DNA from: Brasilonema sp. UFV-L1
GTDB lineage: Bacteria; Cyanobacteriota; Cyanobacteriia; Cyanobacteriales; Nostocaceae
Direction of reading: 5' to 3'
NCBI RefSeq assembly: GCF_012912105.1
Contig: NZ_QMEA01000022.1
Span: 1-64,000 of the forward strand
Length of the DNA: 64,000 nt
The position numbers and the translations under genes are program-made. The notes under the pieces are model-generated. The model did no database searches. It saw only the letters and a list, made by a program, of their open reading frames with translations, and had not been told where the DNA came from. Numbering within the stretch: position 1 is the first letter of the stretch; every line of letters starts with the position of its first letter. This document shows positions 45,469-56,739 of the stretch, piece after piece.

Positions 45469-47220
45469 CTATTTGGGTTCTTGTCCCCAAGATAACTGCA
45501 GCCCTTCTGATTCTTTTTTGAGACTATTGATGAAATTTTGCAGTTGGTCTCCTCTTTCCTGATGTCGCCATTGTGAGCGATCGCCATGAAATACCGTAAC
45601 AATTTCTAAATATTGATTGTTGTCTATTGGTAGCATGCGGTGCCAGATGGAACTGACAGATGTTGGACGATTATCTCTTTCTTCTCTACCATTTTTAATA
45701 TTTATCCCCCGTCCGCCAACAGCAGGAGTATATTTGAAAATCTCTTCTTTGTCGTGGAAAAGATTGATCACCTGTGATTTATCTGTTTCTAAAGCATAAA
45801 CAGTAACATTGTTAGGATGCCATGCTTCTCGCCAAGCAGTCATATAATCTGGTGACTCTTGATGGTTGTTTGGTTGCCTTGAATTTAATTGGGATCGAAA
45901 TTGCTGAGTCTTTACATACAAGTTTGATAGAAAATTTTCTAAATCTCGTTTATTTTTAATTCCAACAAAATTTGGCTCGTGACATTCCCAATGACAACCG
46001 ATCGCCCTGGTTTGATAACTAGGCATAAAGCCAGGATGCCAATCACGAAGATCGCACTTGTGCCAAACTCGCCGCCAAGATTTGCCAAACCCACCCATAA
46101 TATAAGCAAATCGGAATACTGATCGCAACCAATCAGCCTCACGTTCAGGTAAAGAAACTAATAACTTCCCTTGCACCTTAAAAATAGGTGTGTTTTCATG
46201 TCCCTGTGTTCGGTCCTGACCAAGAAATGCTTGGGTTTGCCAGTACATATCTAACTTACCAGTAGCGCGATCGTGACCAAAGAAATAGTTAAGTTGCTTG
46301 TTAATTAAATTGTGATCACCACACACACCACCTAACAATCGGGTGACATGACCGCGTATAGATGCTTTAAACTGATTGGGTCTAAATTCTGGGACATCAC
46401 TTCTCAATAAAGAACTAACCCCCGTACCCAATAGTGGAATAATCAGGTTGTATTCCTGCTGTGGGCGTGGTGGTTGCCCAATTAAACCGTATCCCGTACT
46501 TGTTTTCCCACCAATTCCTGCTGTCAGTGCTAACCTTACCCATTCCTCTATCCGTTGCCATTGTTCGAGTGTCAGTTTTTGACGGCAACTTAACTCAAAC
46601 ACTAAGGTAGGTTTATAAAGGGCGATCGCCGCAAACGCATGGGGAGAAGTTCTTTTAATTCCTATTTGGCGTTCTTGTTGGGGATGAATAACATCTACCA
46701 TCCGTCCTCTGCCTGTCCAATCACCAATCGGATATGCCCGATGGAATCTTAGTTTTTCAGCTATTTTGAGTTCTATTGGTGTTAATGTATTTCGTCGTAG
46801 CCAGCGTTTAAATAACCCCTTAATTCCACTACCTGGAATCATAGGAATGCCTTCACTATCGAGAACTGGGCGGATGATATTATCTTGACCGCTATTACTA
46901 CTCAATCGTCCCGGTAGTTTTAGTAAAAAGCGGTATATGGTATCATCTAAACCAAGAGATGGTTGTGAGTGTTGATAAGTAGGGTTGAGATTGGAGTCAG
47001 GCTGTACCCACTCATCTACCCATCTTGTGAGATGAGGGTTTTGTCCTGCGTTTTGTAGACTACAACGTTCTGTAATTTGCGCCCGATACATCATCCGAAT
47101 TTCTTCGGGAGTGATGTCACTTCGTGGCTGAAACTCTGCAGATCGATCCTCCGATTCAGAGGTTTCCACGGTTATCCCTTTCTTTTGGTATGCCTTAGCA
47201 AAGGCATCTTTTAAACTCAT
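45469..47220 (-). CDS. cmr6: Cmr6-type RAMP fused to Cmr1-like RAMP (type III-B)
   Basis: 583-residue RAMP protein, last gene of the minus-strand cmr operon. Residues 110-270 show Cmr6 features: IPMIPGSGIKGLFKRWLRR and the glycine-rich loop LTAGIGGKTSTGYGLIG. Residues 285-480 form a second RAMP-like region (FKASIRGHVTRLLGG, YIMGGFGKSWRRVWHK) resembling Cmr1. No separate Cmr1 gene lies in the window, so the fused protein may supply both backbone-cap functions of the Cmr complex. The C-terminal 100 residues are unassigned. It starts 51 bases downstream of cmr5. Confidence 0.8.
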   Translation of the reverse strand: MSLKDAFAKAYQKKGITVETSESEDRSAEFQPRSDITPEEIRMMYRAQITERCSLQNAGQNPHLTRWVDEWVQPDSNLNPTYQHSQPSLGLDDTIYRFLLKLPGRLSSNSGQDNIIRPVLDSEGIPMIPGSGIKGLFKRWLRRNTLTPIELKIAEKLRFHRAYPIGDWTGRGRMVDVIHPQQERQIGIKRTSPHAFAAIALYKPTLVFELSCRQKLTLEQWQRIEEWVRLALTAGIGGKTSTGYGLIGQPPRPQQEYNLIIPLLGTGVSSLLRSDVPEFRPNQFKASIRGHVTRLLGGVCGDHNLINKQLNYFFGHDRATGKLDMYWQTQAFLGQDRTQGHENTPIFKVQGKLLVSLPEREADWLRSVFRFAYIMGGFGKSWRRVWHKCDLRDWHPGFMPSYQTRAIGCHWECHEPNFVGIKNKRDLENFLSNLYVKTQQFRSQLNSRQPNNHQESPDYMTAWREAWHPNNVTVYALETDKSQVINLFHDKEEIFKYTPAVGGRGINIKNGREERDNRPTSVSSIWHRMLPIDNNQYLEIVTVFHGDRSQWRHQERGDQLQNFINSLKKESEGLQLSWGQEPK

Positions 47221-47271
47221 AATTTATGACTCACTGAATTCTTTTTAATTTTTAGAACGATGCGGAAGCCG

Positions 47272-47805
47272 CTACCTTCGGCGATCGCGTTGTTTGAGTC
47301 GTTGAGTCCACCACACCAGTGAATCGCACAACTGGGTTAATACCGCTAAAGTTGCGCGAGTATCGGCTAAGGACATCTGACATAATTTAGTTGTCACTTC
47401 TCTAATTCCTGCGACATTGTCACTTGAATTGTTACTTGAAACAGTACAATCTCGATCAGGTAACTCAATTCCCGCATTAAGCATAATCTTCGCTAATTCT
47501 TTCCAGACATCGCGCCAATAATTTCTTTTGCCTCGATCCGTGGGGTTGTTGCTATCATCCCGCAAATGTTCTCCCCAAAATCTTTCCAGTCCATAAGCTA
47601 CGGCAATTCGCATTTTATGGGATTCGTTAATGACTTGCGAATCTTGACAATATCTTAATACTAAATCGTAGGCGTAGCGATCAAGTGAGTAAGCATGAAA
47701 TCCAACTCCTAGAGGTTCTGGGGCAGGGGTTTGTGTCTGTTGAGTTGGAACATTGCTGCGAGCATTAGGTCGTCTTGGTGGATTTAAAGGTGTATTTCCA
47801 GTCAT
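47272..47805 (-). CDS. cmr5: Cmr5 small subunit (type III-B)
   Basis: 177-residue small-subunit protein of the Cmr complex. A Pro/Asn-rich N-terminal extension precedes a helical bundle (residues 40-170: YSLDRYAYDLVLRYCQDSQ, AYGLERFWGEHLRDD, LADTRATLAVLTQL). Start at 47805 has an ideal AAGGAGG seven bases upstream, whereas an upstream ATG at 47823 overlaps cmr4. In the complex this subunit bridges the backbone along the crRNA-target duplex. It is longer than typical 120-160-residue Cmr5, but its position between cmr4 and cmr6 supports the call. Confidence 0.75.
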   Translation of the reverse strand: MTGNTPLNPPRRPNARSNVPTQQTQTPAPEPLGVGFHAYSLDRYAYDLVLRYCQDSQVINESHKMRIAVAYGLERFWGEHLRDDSNNPTDRGKRNYWRDVWKELAKIMLNAGIELPDRDCTVSSNNSSDNVAGIREVTTKLCQMSLADTRATLAVLTQLCDSLVWWTQRLKQRDRRR

Positions 47806-47819
47806 AATTATGCCTCCTT

Positions 47820-48761
47820 TCAATCAGGTAAATTGTGTAAAGTTATTTCTGTTCGTCCAAATCCTATTGATTCTAATCCACCAAAATAGAATTCTTTTGG
47901 TTTAAGATTGTGAGTCTTTGAAGGAGAATTATCATTGGTAACTTGCCAGCCAGAATCTTGAATATAATCGTTCCATTTAACATCTTTTTTAATTTTTTCT
48001 TTTTCATTATTTGGTCCTTGCTCATTAGAATGACGGCGCAGAGCAAGAGGAAATACTAAAATAGTCTTTTCTGGTAATGCTTCGACATTGAAGAAAGCTT
48101 TATCATCCACTATTTTCTCATCTTCCTTTAGTTTAACTCGACTCTGACGGTACAGAGACATATCATGAATTAGAGGCATATCAGCATCATTGACCACAAC
48201 AAATCCATATTTTTGGGCTAATGCTCCCGCACACTTTTTATAAGGTAATAATTGGCTATCGGCTTTTTCTCCTAAGTTAATAAAACCCAAATTAAAAAAT
48301 AGTTTTTGGGCGTTAATCCCACTGTGCATATATGGCTGAATATTTGAGCTATCTTTTCCCCCAGTAATACGATGATATCTTTTTAAGAGCAGTGGACAAG
48401 AAACCATGACCACAGGTTGATTAGGGCAATAAACAGGCAACCAGACAACTGATGCATACTCGAATTTAACGAGTGCTTCTGTCGTCGAAATTGGCTGATC
48501 TTTTTCATCGCGATCGCTCTTTGGACGTCTCCCTCCTGGAGTATCGCCACCTTCACGTCCATACCATAAATCACATTTTTCAGGGTTATACTCTCGCATA
48601 TCCGCCCTAAATCTACCGCGAATCGAACTCCCAGGAATAATCCCTGTTTGGGTAAATTGGTCGCGGAAAATCAAGTTTAAGTTACCTGTTTCTTCCCCTG
48701 CACTCGCTCCAACATGCAGAGGTGCTAAAGTTTCAATAATGCCGTAAGCTTTTTGGTACAT
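47820..48761 (-). CDS. cmr4: Cmr4 backbone RAMP (type III-B)
   Basis: 313-residue RAMP forming the multi-copy Cmr backbone that carries target-RNA cleavage activity. It shows the Cmr4 N-terminus YGIIETLAPLHVGASAGEE, an early IPGSSIRGRFRADM glycine-rich region and a C-terminal GGLESIGFGRTEITL loop. Acidic residues expected for RNA cutting cannot be assigned with certainty, though a D in IFRDQFT near residue 33 fits. It ends 15 bases before the cmr5 start. Separated from cmr3 by a 159-base STRR tract, yet on the same strand. Confidence 0.85.
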   Translation of the reverse strand: MYQKAYGIIETLAPLHVGASAGEETGNLNLIFRDQFTQTGIIPGSSIRGRFRADMREYNPEKCDLWYGREGGDTPGGRRPKSDRDEKDQPISTTEALVKFEYASVVWLPVYCPNQPVVMVSCPLLLKRYHRITGGKDSSNIQPYMHSGINAQKLFFNLGFINLGEKADSQLLPYKKCAGALAQKYGFVVVNDADMPLIHDMSLYRQSRVKLKEDEKIVDDKAFFNVEALPEKTILVFPLALRRHSNEQGPNNEKEKIKKDVKWNDYIQDSGWQVTNDNSPSKTHNLKPKEFYFGGLESIGFGRTEITLHNLPD

Positions 48762-48764
48762 TTA

Positions 48765-48880
48765 TATAACTCCAGTTAACAATTCAAAATTCAAAATGTG
48801 CTGCGCACCGCTGCGCTAACAAAATTCAAAATTAAAGACAGTTTCAATTGGAGATTTAAACCTCAGCTGAAACTGGGACT
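48765..48880. repeat. STRR tract between cmr3 and cmr4
   Basis: AATTCAAAATTCAAAATG units flank GTGCTGCGCACCGCTGCGC, then AAAATTCAAAATTAAAG, an STRR of the same family as in the N-terminal region of the gene at 30582-31862. It interrupts an otherwise tightly packed operon and shows no promoter or ORF. Confidence 0.7.
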
Positions 48881-48920
48881 GCGTGTAGACGTAGGGATCT
48901 AAGCCTTGCTTAATTTACGA

Positions 48921-51850
<2,930 letters not shown>

Positions 51851-51997
51851 CTTCAAATCAAAATAGTCCACACGAACACGCTGTGTCAAAAAGGTAAAAA
51901 AGCATAGCAGTAAATACCCAAACCTCAAAGAGTTCTTTTTATTACCTAAGTCTGGATACGCTACTTTAGGGATTTTTCCGCCTTAACGATAGAAACC

Positions 51998-52996
51998 TTA
52001 ACATTTCGTCAAATGAATCAACACATCAGCCAGTGCTTTTATCATTGGACGAGTAGATAAATCCTCTCCTCGTTCTAAGTGATGAACGCTACCTGTGAGT
52101 AATGGTGCTGTTTCTAGCAGTTCGTTAGTGTTGTCCTTCCAGTCGTCAGCGAGAATAACCTCGTCTTGAGTTGCATGTAACTGACTGTGAATCTTTGCAA
52201 CAATTTTGAGATTTAAATTTTGACAAAAACCTTCCCACTCTGCAAACTTGGTTGTATCACCTGCAAGGATAACTGCGTGGGATGCTGGCTGCATGATTGT
52301 CTCATTTTCTGGAGAGATTTTACCGCCAACATCAACAATGTTAATTAACTGATTCGCACTTTTGACCCATTTTGCTGCTTCTTGTGCAAATTCTGGGGTA
52401 ACATCTGTTTTATTGTTTCGCTTACAGTCTTTGGCTATTGCCTCATTATTTTCATAAGCTTGTTGATGCCAAGACCCTTCACCATCGGGACAAGCGGTAA
52501 TTACATAGGGATAAGGTGCGCCTAAAGTAAGCAAAATCGCTCTTTTTAAACCATCTCGCAAACATGATTTGCCTGATTGTGGTGGTCCGCATAAGACGAC
52601 TTTGATAATATTACGTTCTTGTTGCTTTTCTTCTGTTGCAATCACATCTCCCACTTTGGATGATGAACCGTGAGAAACGGTGACTATGTAGTTTTTGTAT
52701 CTTAGTGAACCAGTTGGTGTACTAATTTTACTACCCAATTTTGGGTCGAGAACGGCGACGACCTCGTATAAATGACCGAGTTTATGGGCGATAATATAAC
52801 TGACAGCAACAGATTGCGGTCCGTCAATTAAAATACGCTTCCCTCCAGTAATTTGCCCGGAATCAATCATTTGGTTTAAGACTTCTAGGGCATCTTTAGC
52901 GATGCGATCGCCCTGTGCAAATAAAGTCCGATTAAACCCTACTCGCAACACCTCACCTTCTAACGTCATCTGGTAGCTGTACATATTATTCTGCAT
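51998..52996 (-). CDS. csx3: Csx3 fused to an AAA-type ATPase domain
   Basis: About 332 residues. The N-terminal 100 residues match Csx3, a type III ancillary family with cyclic-tetra-adenylate ring nuclease activity (MYSYQMTLEGEVLRVGF, SVAVSYIIAHKLGHLYEVVA, VLDPKLGSK). Residues 125-320 form a P-loop ATPase (VVLCGPPQSGKSCLRDGL; NIVDVGGKIS as Walker B-like). Start at 52996 (MQNNMYSYQ) is preferred; a longer frame runs through an intergenic repeat. It lies between the JAB-E1 and cas10 genes on the same strand. The ATPase fusion may couple ring cleavage to ATP or change oligomerisation (inference). Confidence 0.88.
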   Translation of the reverse strand: MQNNMYSYQMTLEGEVLRVGFNRTLFAQGDRIAKDALEVLNQMIDSGQITGGKRILIDGPQSVAVSYIIAHKLGHLYEVVAVLDPKLGSKISTPTGSLRYKNYIVTVSHGSSSKVGDVIATEEKQQERNIIKVVLCGPPQSGKSCLRDGLKRAILLTLGAPYPYVITACPDGEGSWHQQAYENNEAIAKDCKRNNKTDVTPEFAQEAAKWVKSANQLINIVDVGGKISPENETIMQPASHAVILAGDTTKFAEWEGFCQNLNLKIVAKIHSQLHATQDEVILADDWKDNTNELLETAPLLTGSVHHLERGEDLSTRPMIKALADVLIHLTKC

Positions 52997-53049
52997 TGAC
53001 CGTGTTCCTTTAGCAACTGATTTAATATGGCATGGGAGTGGAAAAGGCG

Positions 53050-53112
53050 TATTCCAGTTTGGTTGTCCCCCCCTCTCCTTAATAAGGAGAGGGGATGGGG
53101 GTGAGGTATAAG
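53050..53112. repeat. G-rich palindromic repeat before csx3
   Basis: CCCCCCCTCTCCTTAATAAG followed by its near-inverse GAGAGGGGATGGGGGTGAGG forms a stem found also near 1130-1160 and 55505-55550. It translates to TSPPSPLLIKERGG, a common repeat-derived peptide, so upstream start codons for csx3 are discounted. Confidence 0.65.
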
Positions 53113-53144
53113 TCATGAATACAACACGCATAACCACCTTCTAC

Positions 53145-54485
53145 TTAACAACAAAAGTAACAATCATCCGTCCGGAAATACTCAATATTAGTCTTGCGCC
53201 AATCACTACCGGGAAACTCATAAATCCAGTCAATCCCGGAATCTACATTCAAAAAACCACTCACCATCCCGTGAATCACACCAACACCCGTACTTGCACA
53301 GATACTGTTTAGCCAAAAAACCGCTGGATCATTCACACCTTCCAAATAACCAGCACCCGCAGCCATTTGATGAATATCAGAAGGTGCAGACTCTAAAGCC
53401 GCGAGTTGCAGATTGATAATATTACCGCACATCAAACACCAACCACCTCCCAGAGGAGGAACAGTAATTCTGCAATACATTCGCGGTGTGTTGTCTGGTT
53501 TCACATCTATATGAGTCCCCAGACACACCAAAGGACGCATATATTCCAACGCCAATTCTTGGGCAGTTTTTCGAGAAAGGTGATTGTCAGTTGCAACCAC
53601 AATTAAATCGCAAGTTGCTATTTCTTGTTTGGCTAATTCACTTTCAATTGAGGTTGGTATTGTTTTAACACAAGAACCTTCACGGTAAATTCTTTTGATA
53701 AGATGCTTGACATAATACACTTTATGCCATTGTTGTTCTACCATTTCTTGTGTCGCACCAGGCATTCGGTTGAGATTAACAGTTTCCAATTTATCTGGGT
53801 CGATTAATACCCAATTCTTCACACCCAAACGCCCCAATAATTCTGCAAAAATTGAACCAATACCGCCACAACCAATTAATGCTACTTTGAGCTGATTCAG
53901 TTGCTTTTGATTCGCTTCACCAAAGATTTTCTGGCGGGCAAACATCAAATCTGTGTTATTCATCATATCTCTATTTTCCGAGACATCAAACAAGGAATGA
54001 CAGAATTTCACACTCTCAATTTTTTTTCCTTTTCTATCCCACATCCGGAATTGACAAGATTGTAAATCTTCGTCAAAGACACCCGAAATCAAGCGAGGTT
54101 TTTTGGGAAAACCAGAGGCGATAAACCGCGCATATTCCGACTCATAGCGGTCATCAATATAGGAAAAATCAGGGATACCTTGACCTGCATGAGTATGAAT
54201 GTGAACGACATCTAAACCTTCTAAGAGATGATTTTCCAGCAAATATGAATGAAAATGCTGTTTTAATACCAATCCATTCGTCGATTGATGTTCGTAGCAG
54301 TCAGAAGAAGGAACAACCCAAGTTTTCGGAATATAGCGGATTTTGTTTTTGAAAACTTGATGACGCTGACAAAATAAAAAACCAATGACTTCTTCATTCA
54401 ACATGCGAGACTTGAGCATAGAATCCCGAAACTCAGACCACATTTTGGGTGGTATATGCAGAGAAACCTGAGCAGATTTATTCAT
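53145..54485 (-). CDS. JAB/JAMM peptidase fused to E1-like ThiF adenylyltransferase
   Basis: 446-residue fusion of two ubiquitin-pathway domains. Residues 1-160 are a JAB (JAMM) peptidase: a catalytic Glu in LNEEVIGFLF and the metal/serine motif VVHIHTHAGQGIPDFSYIDD (H-T-H ... S-x2-D). Residues 195-440 are an E1/ThiF domain: LKVALIGCGGIGSIFAELLG, LIDPDKLETVNLNR, and CDLIVVATDNHLSRKTA. Two Cys pairs (CLMC near 350; CYFCC at the C-terminus) should bind zinc. Such a protein can mature a ubiquitin-like protein and activate its C-terminus. It lies directly after the E2 gene and before csx3, all on the same strand. Confidence 0.9.
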   Translation of the reverse strand: MNKSAQVSLHIPPKMWSEFRDSMLKSRMLNEEVIGFLFCQRHQVFKNKIRYIPKTWVVPSSDCYEHQSTNGLVLKQHFHSYLLENHLLEGLDVVHIHTHAGQGIPDFSYIDDRYESEYARFIASGFPKKPRLISGVFDEDLQSCQFRMWDRKGKKIESVKFCHSLFDVSENRDMMNNTDLMFARQKIFGEANQKQLNQLKVALIGCGGIGSIFAELLGRLGVKNWVLIDPDKLETVNLNRMPGATQEMVEQQWHKVYYVKHLIKRIYREGSCVKTIPTSIESELAKQEIATCDLIVVATDNHLSRKTAQELALEYMRPLVCLGTHIDVKPDNTPRMYCRITVPPLGGGWCLMCGNIINLQLAALESAPSDIHQMAAGAGYLEGVNDPAVFWLNSICASTGVGVIHGMVSGFLNVDSGIDWIYEFPGSDWRKTNIEYFRTDDCYFCC

Positions 54486-54534
54486 ATTTTGAAATTTGGA
54501 ATTTGGAATTTGGAATTTTTAAGCAGCGAGTCAA

Positions 54535-55020
54535 TCAATCTTCACTATTAATCGCGTGACGGGCTGTGACAAACAAAGTCGCAAGATTATGACCTTTCTC
54601 AGGATTATGACTAGGTCTCCAAGAATTCAACCAGACATCCTGATTAAATCCTCCCCCCAATCCCACACAATACCAATACCATCCTTGTGTACTTAAAAAC
54701 GGCGCACCATAATAACTTTGTCTGGTAAAGTGATGGTCTCCTTCTCCCACCGTATTCCACGGATAATTTAGATAGCAACCAATAGGAGGAAGTCGTGGAT
54801 AATCTGGTGGTAACAAAAACAAAACATCTGTGTTAGAAACGGTGAATTTTTTGGAAGACAAAGGCATTCCTTTGATAAGAATCGCTGTATATTTGATATC
54901 GCCAACTGTCTTACTACCAACAATGACTTTCTTGGCGACTTTTTCTAACAGCTTGAGTTCTTCTATGATTCTCGTACTCGGCTGAAAACCTGATTTCTCT
55001 TGGCTAATTGTAACTGTCAT
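54535..55020 (-). CDS. Prokaryotic E2 (ubiquitin-conjugating) family protein
   Basis: 161-residue protein resembling the prokaryotic E2 family E. Its core is VLFLLPPDYPRLPPIGCYLN (the E2-like PxYPxxPP turn), then HHFTRQSYYGAPF and GWYWYCVGLGGGFN, where the Cys near residue 118 is the candidate active-site residue. It would accept an activated ubiquitin-like protein from the E1 domain of the next gene. The spacing to the JAB-E1 gene is 49 bases and contains a TTTGGAA tandem repeat. Together with the 65-residue gene upstream it forms a complete conjugation cassette. No separate E3 is seen. Confidence 0.85.
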   Translation of the reverse strand: MTVTISQEKSGFQPSTRIIEELKLLEKVAKKVIVGSKTVGDIKYTAILIKGMPLSSKKFTVSNTDVLFLLPPDYPRLPPIGCYLNYPWNTVGEGDHHFTRQSYYGAPFLSTQGWYWYCVGLGGGFNQDVWLNSWRPSHNPEKGHNLATLFVTARHAINSED

Positions 55021-55111
55021 ACTTCACCTGAAAAATAGTTATCAGTTATCAGTTCAAGAAAGCTGCTTCTGCTTGATAACTGTTCACCTGAGTTGCACCA
55101 TTCTCACCAAA

Positions 55112-55180
55112 CGTAGGGTGGGCACTGCCTACCAACATTAAAATGAGAGTTTGCGATTTTGATGGGCAGTGCCCACCCGA
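55112..55180. repeat. Hairpin repeat family C
   Basis: GGTGGGCACTGCC and the opposite strand GGGCAGTGCCCACC enclose an A+T-rich loop. Equivalent hairpins lie at 21149-21213 and 55615-55680. It sits between the E2 and ubiquitin-like genes, where it might attenuate transcription; an STRR TTATCAG tract lies at 55037-55052. Confidence 0.7.
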
Positions 55181-55252
55181 AAAAAATAGCGTTATTGATA
55201 GTGATGCATTCCGGTGAGTCACTGTTTACTGTTCACTGCGGCTGGTACTGCA

Positions 55253-55450
55253 TTACCCTTTCACAATTTTGGGCACAGTCCAAACCTTTGAACCTTCTTT
55301 GAGCGCTTCGTTATTTTTGAGAGGACGAGTACCACCAAAACCCTCTTCCATCACATCATCTTGACCAATTTCTGGCAACTTTTTTCTTAATTCTTCAACA
55401 GTTGTACCTTCTGGTAAATCTACCAGTTTGCCATTAATAACTGCTCTCAT
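55253..55450 (-). CDS. Ubiquitin-like beta-grasp protein
   Basis: 65-residue protein predicted to form a beta-grasp fold: MRAVINGKLVDLPEGTTVEE, LRKKLPEIG, then RPLKNNEALKEGSKVWTVPK and a terminal glycine (KIVKG). A terminal Gly is the group activated by E1 enzymes; here it is a single Gly after Lys, not the classical Gly-Gly. Gene position directly upstream of the E2 and JAB-E1 genes identifies it as the conjugated modifier with fair confidence. ThiS/MoaD-like sulfur carriers are the alternative, but those normally lack E2 neighbours. It is a single, not duplicated, domain. Confidence 0.75.
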   Translation of the reverse strand: MRAVINGKLVDLPEGTTVEELRKKLPEIGQDDVMEEGFGGTRPLKNNEALKEGSKVWTVPKIVKG

Positions 55451-55614
55451 TTAATTTCCTCACTGTCTTCTCAAGAGTTTGATTGGCAGAAATATGACGT
55501 TGTAAGTTTTACCCCACCCTAACCCTCCCCTTATAAAGGGGAGGGAAAATATGATGTTGTTGAATTGAGTGCCCACTCAAAATGGATATCAGCAATTTTT
55601 GTAGCAATTTTTGT

Positions 55615-55680
55615 AGGGTGGGCACTGCTTAGCGATCGCACCAAATTCCTATTTTTAGGTTATGGACAGTGCCCACCGAC
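55615..55680. repeat. Hairpin repeat family C, second copy
   Basis: TAGGGTGGGCACTGC at the left and GCAGTGCCCACC-like inverse (GGACAGTGCCCACC) at the right enclose a GCGATCGC octamer. It lies with further repeat-like DNA between the ubiquitin-like gene and the gene at 55720; no promoter could be assigned. Confidence 0.65.
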
Positions 55681-55719
55681 GTGCCCTTCCCACTAGGGTT
55701 TTGAGAATGGTGCAAGTTC

Positions 55720-56133
55720 TCAGGCAGGGAAAATATCATGCTGTTGAATTGAGGCAAACTTTAACTCTGTAGATTCCGTATGTTGTTGAGGCTGATTGTT
55801 GTCATATTCAGGTAGATTCTTCATGCTAAACAGAAACGACAAGCCTACCAAACCTATCACACTGCTAATCTTGAGAAATAGCAACTGTTTAGCTTGCTTT
55901 GATGTCATCTCCTCCAAAAAGCCAATTCTTTTATCAAGCTTTTGCACATAGGATTTAGCACTAATTACCTCCTGGGTTACTTTTTGCAAATATTGTGTGT
56001 AGTCTTGTTTGCTAAGAACAGTCACCTGAGATTCTAAAGATTCACAACGTCCAATTATTTTCTCAGTCTTTTGTGTTAGTTCTTCTAGCTGATTGAATTC
56101 TTGATTAATTAACTTGCCATTCACTGTTTTCAT
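55720..56133 (-). CDS. Small coiled-coil membrane protein
   Basis: 137-residue hypothetical protein. Residues 10-95 form a coiled coil (KTEKIIGRCESLESQVTVLS; VQKLDKRIGFLEEM), followed by one transmembrane segment (LFLKISSVIGLVGLSFLFSM) and a short polar tail. The ATG at 56133 has an AAGGGAG six bases upstream; an earlier in-frame ATG at 56163 lacks a good site. It follows the NYN gene by 33 bases and is probably cotranscribed with it. Function unknown; it may anchor the NYN protein at the membrane (inference). Confidence 0.65.
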   Translation of the reverse strand: MKTVNGKLINQEFNQLEELTQKTEKIIGRCESLESQVTVLSKQDYTQYLQKVTQEVISAKSYVQKLDKRIGFLEEMTSKQAKQLLFLKISSVIGLVGLSFLFSMKNLPEYDNNQPQQHTESTELKFASIQQHDIFPA

Positions 56134-56166
56134 GAACAACTCCCTTGTTTTTTCTGACTGCATTTA

Positions 56167-56739
56167 TCAATCAAAAACATTAGAACTACCAATGCGGTGA
56201 AAGTTTTGGTTAGTATCATGTTGGTCAAATTTATCAAACACCTCAGTTAAATCCACCACACTATTAGCTGAATTTTTTAACTCACTTCCCAGAGATTGTT
56301 CGACAGAAGCGACTTCAACCCGCATTCCTCTTCTTCTGAGTTTTTCTGCTAAATAAGCAAAATCAGAATCTCCTGTCACCAAAACAACAATATCTGGTTT
56401 CACTTCTAAAGCCAATTCAATCGCATCCATCGCCATCACAACATCAACATTATTCTCGTATTCTTCTCCCTTAGCTTTACCTTCTTTAGTCACAACTAAA
56501 AAACCATTACTTCTTGCCCAGTAGATAAATTTTTCTTTACTTTTTCGCTGTTCTTCAAATCTTTCTTTTGCAGGGGGTAAACCAAGATAAATCACCATGT
56601 CTATGAGTTCTCTCCCCTCTTTTGGATCTGCTAAATAGTCCCGCACTTTATGCCAGTTTATTTTACGATTAAAATTTTGTGCAGCCATAAAGGTGTTATC
56701 ACCATCTGCAAGAATCATGACTCGACGAGGACTTATCAT
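56167..56739 (-). CDS. NYN-domain (LabA-like) nuclease-like protein
   Basis: 190-residue protein of the NYN/DUF88 PIN-like nuclease superfamily. The N-terminal VMILADGDNTFMAAQNFNR carries the first catalytic Asp, NNVDVVMAMDAIELAL the second, and VVLVTGDSDFAYLAEKLRRR the characteristic D-S-D-F loop. These acidic residues should bind Mg2+ for RNA cleavage. It opens the minus-strand block that contains the ubiquitin-like, csx3 and cmr genes, and diverges from a second NYN gene at 57313. It is a candidate RNase effector of the type III system in the absence of a CARF nuclease (inference). Confidence 0.88.
   Translation of the reverse strand: MISPRRVMILADGDNTFMAAQNFNRKINWHKVRDYLADPKEGRELIDMVIYLGLPPAKERFEEQRKSKEKFIYWARSNGFLVVTKEGKAKGEEYENNVDVVMAMDAIELALEVKPDIVVLVTGDSDFAYLAEKLRRRGMRVEVASVEQSLGSELKNSANSVVDLTEVFDKFDQHDTNQNFHRIGSSNVFD

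Noticed and set aside
45303-45602. 99-residue minus-strand ORF overlapping the end of cmr6
   Set aside because: It overlaps the cmr6 coding end out of frame and shows no family or start signal.
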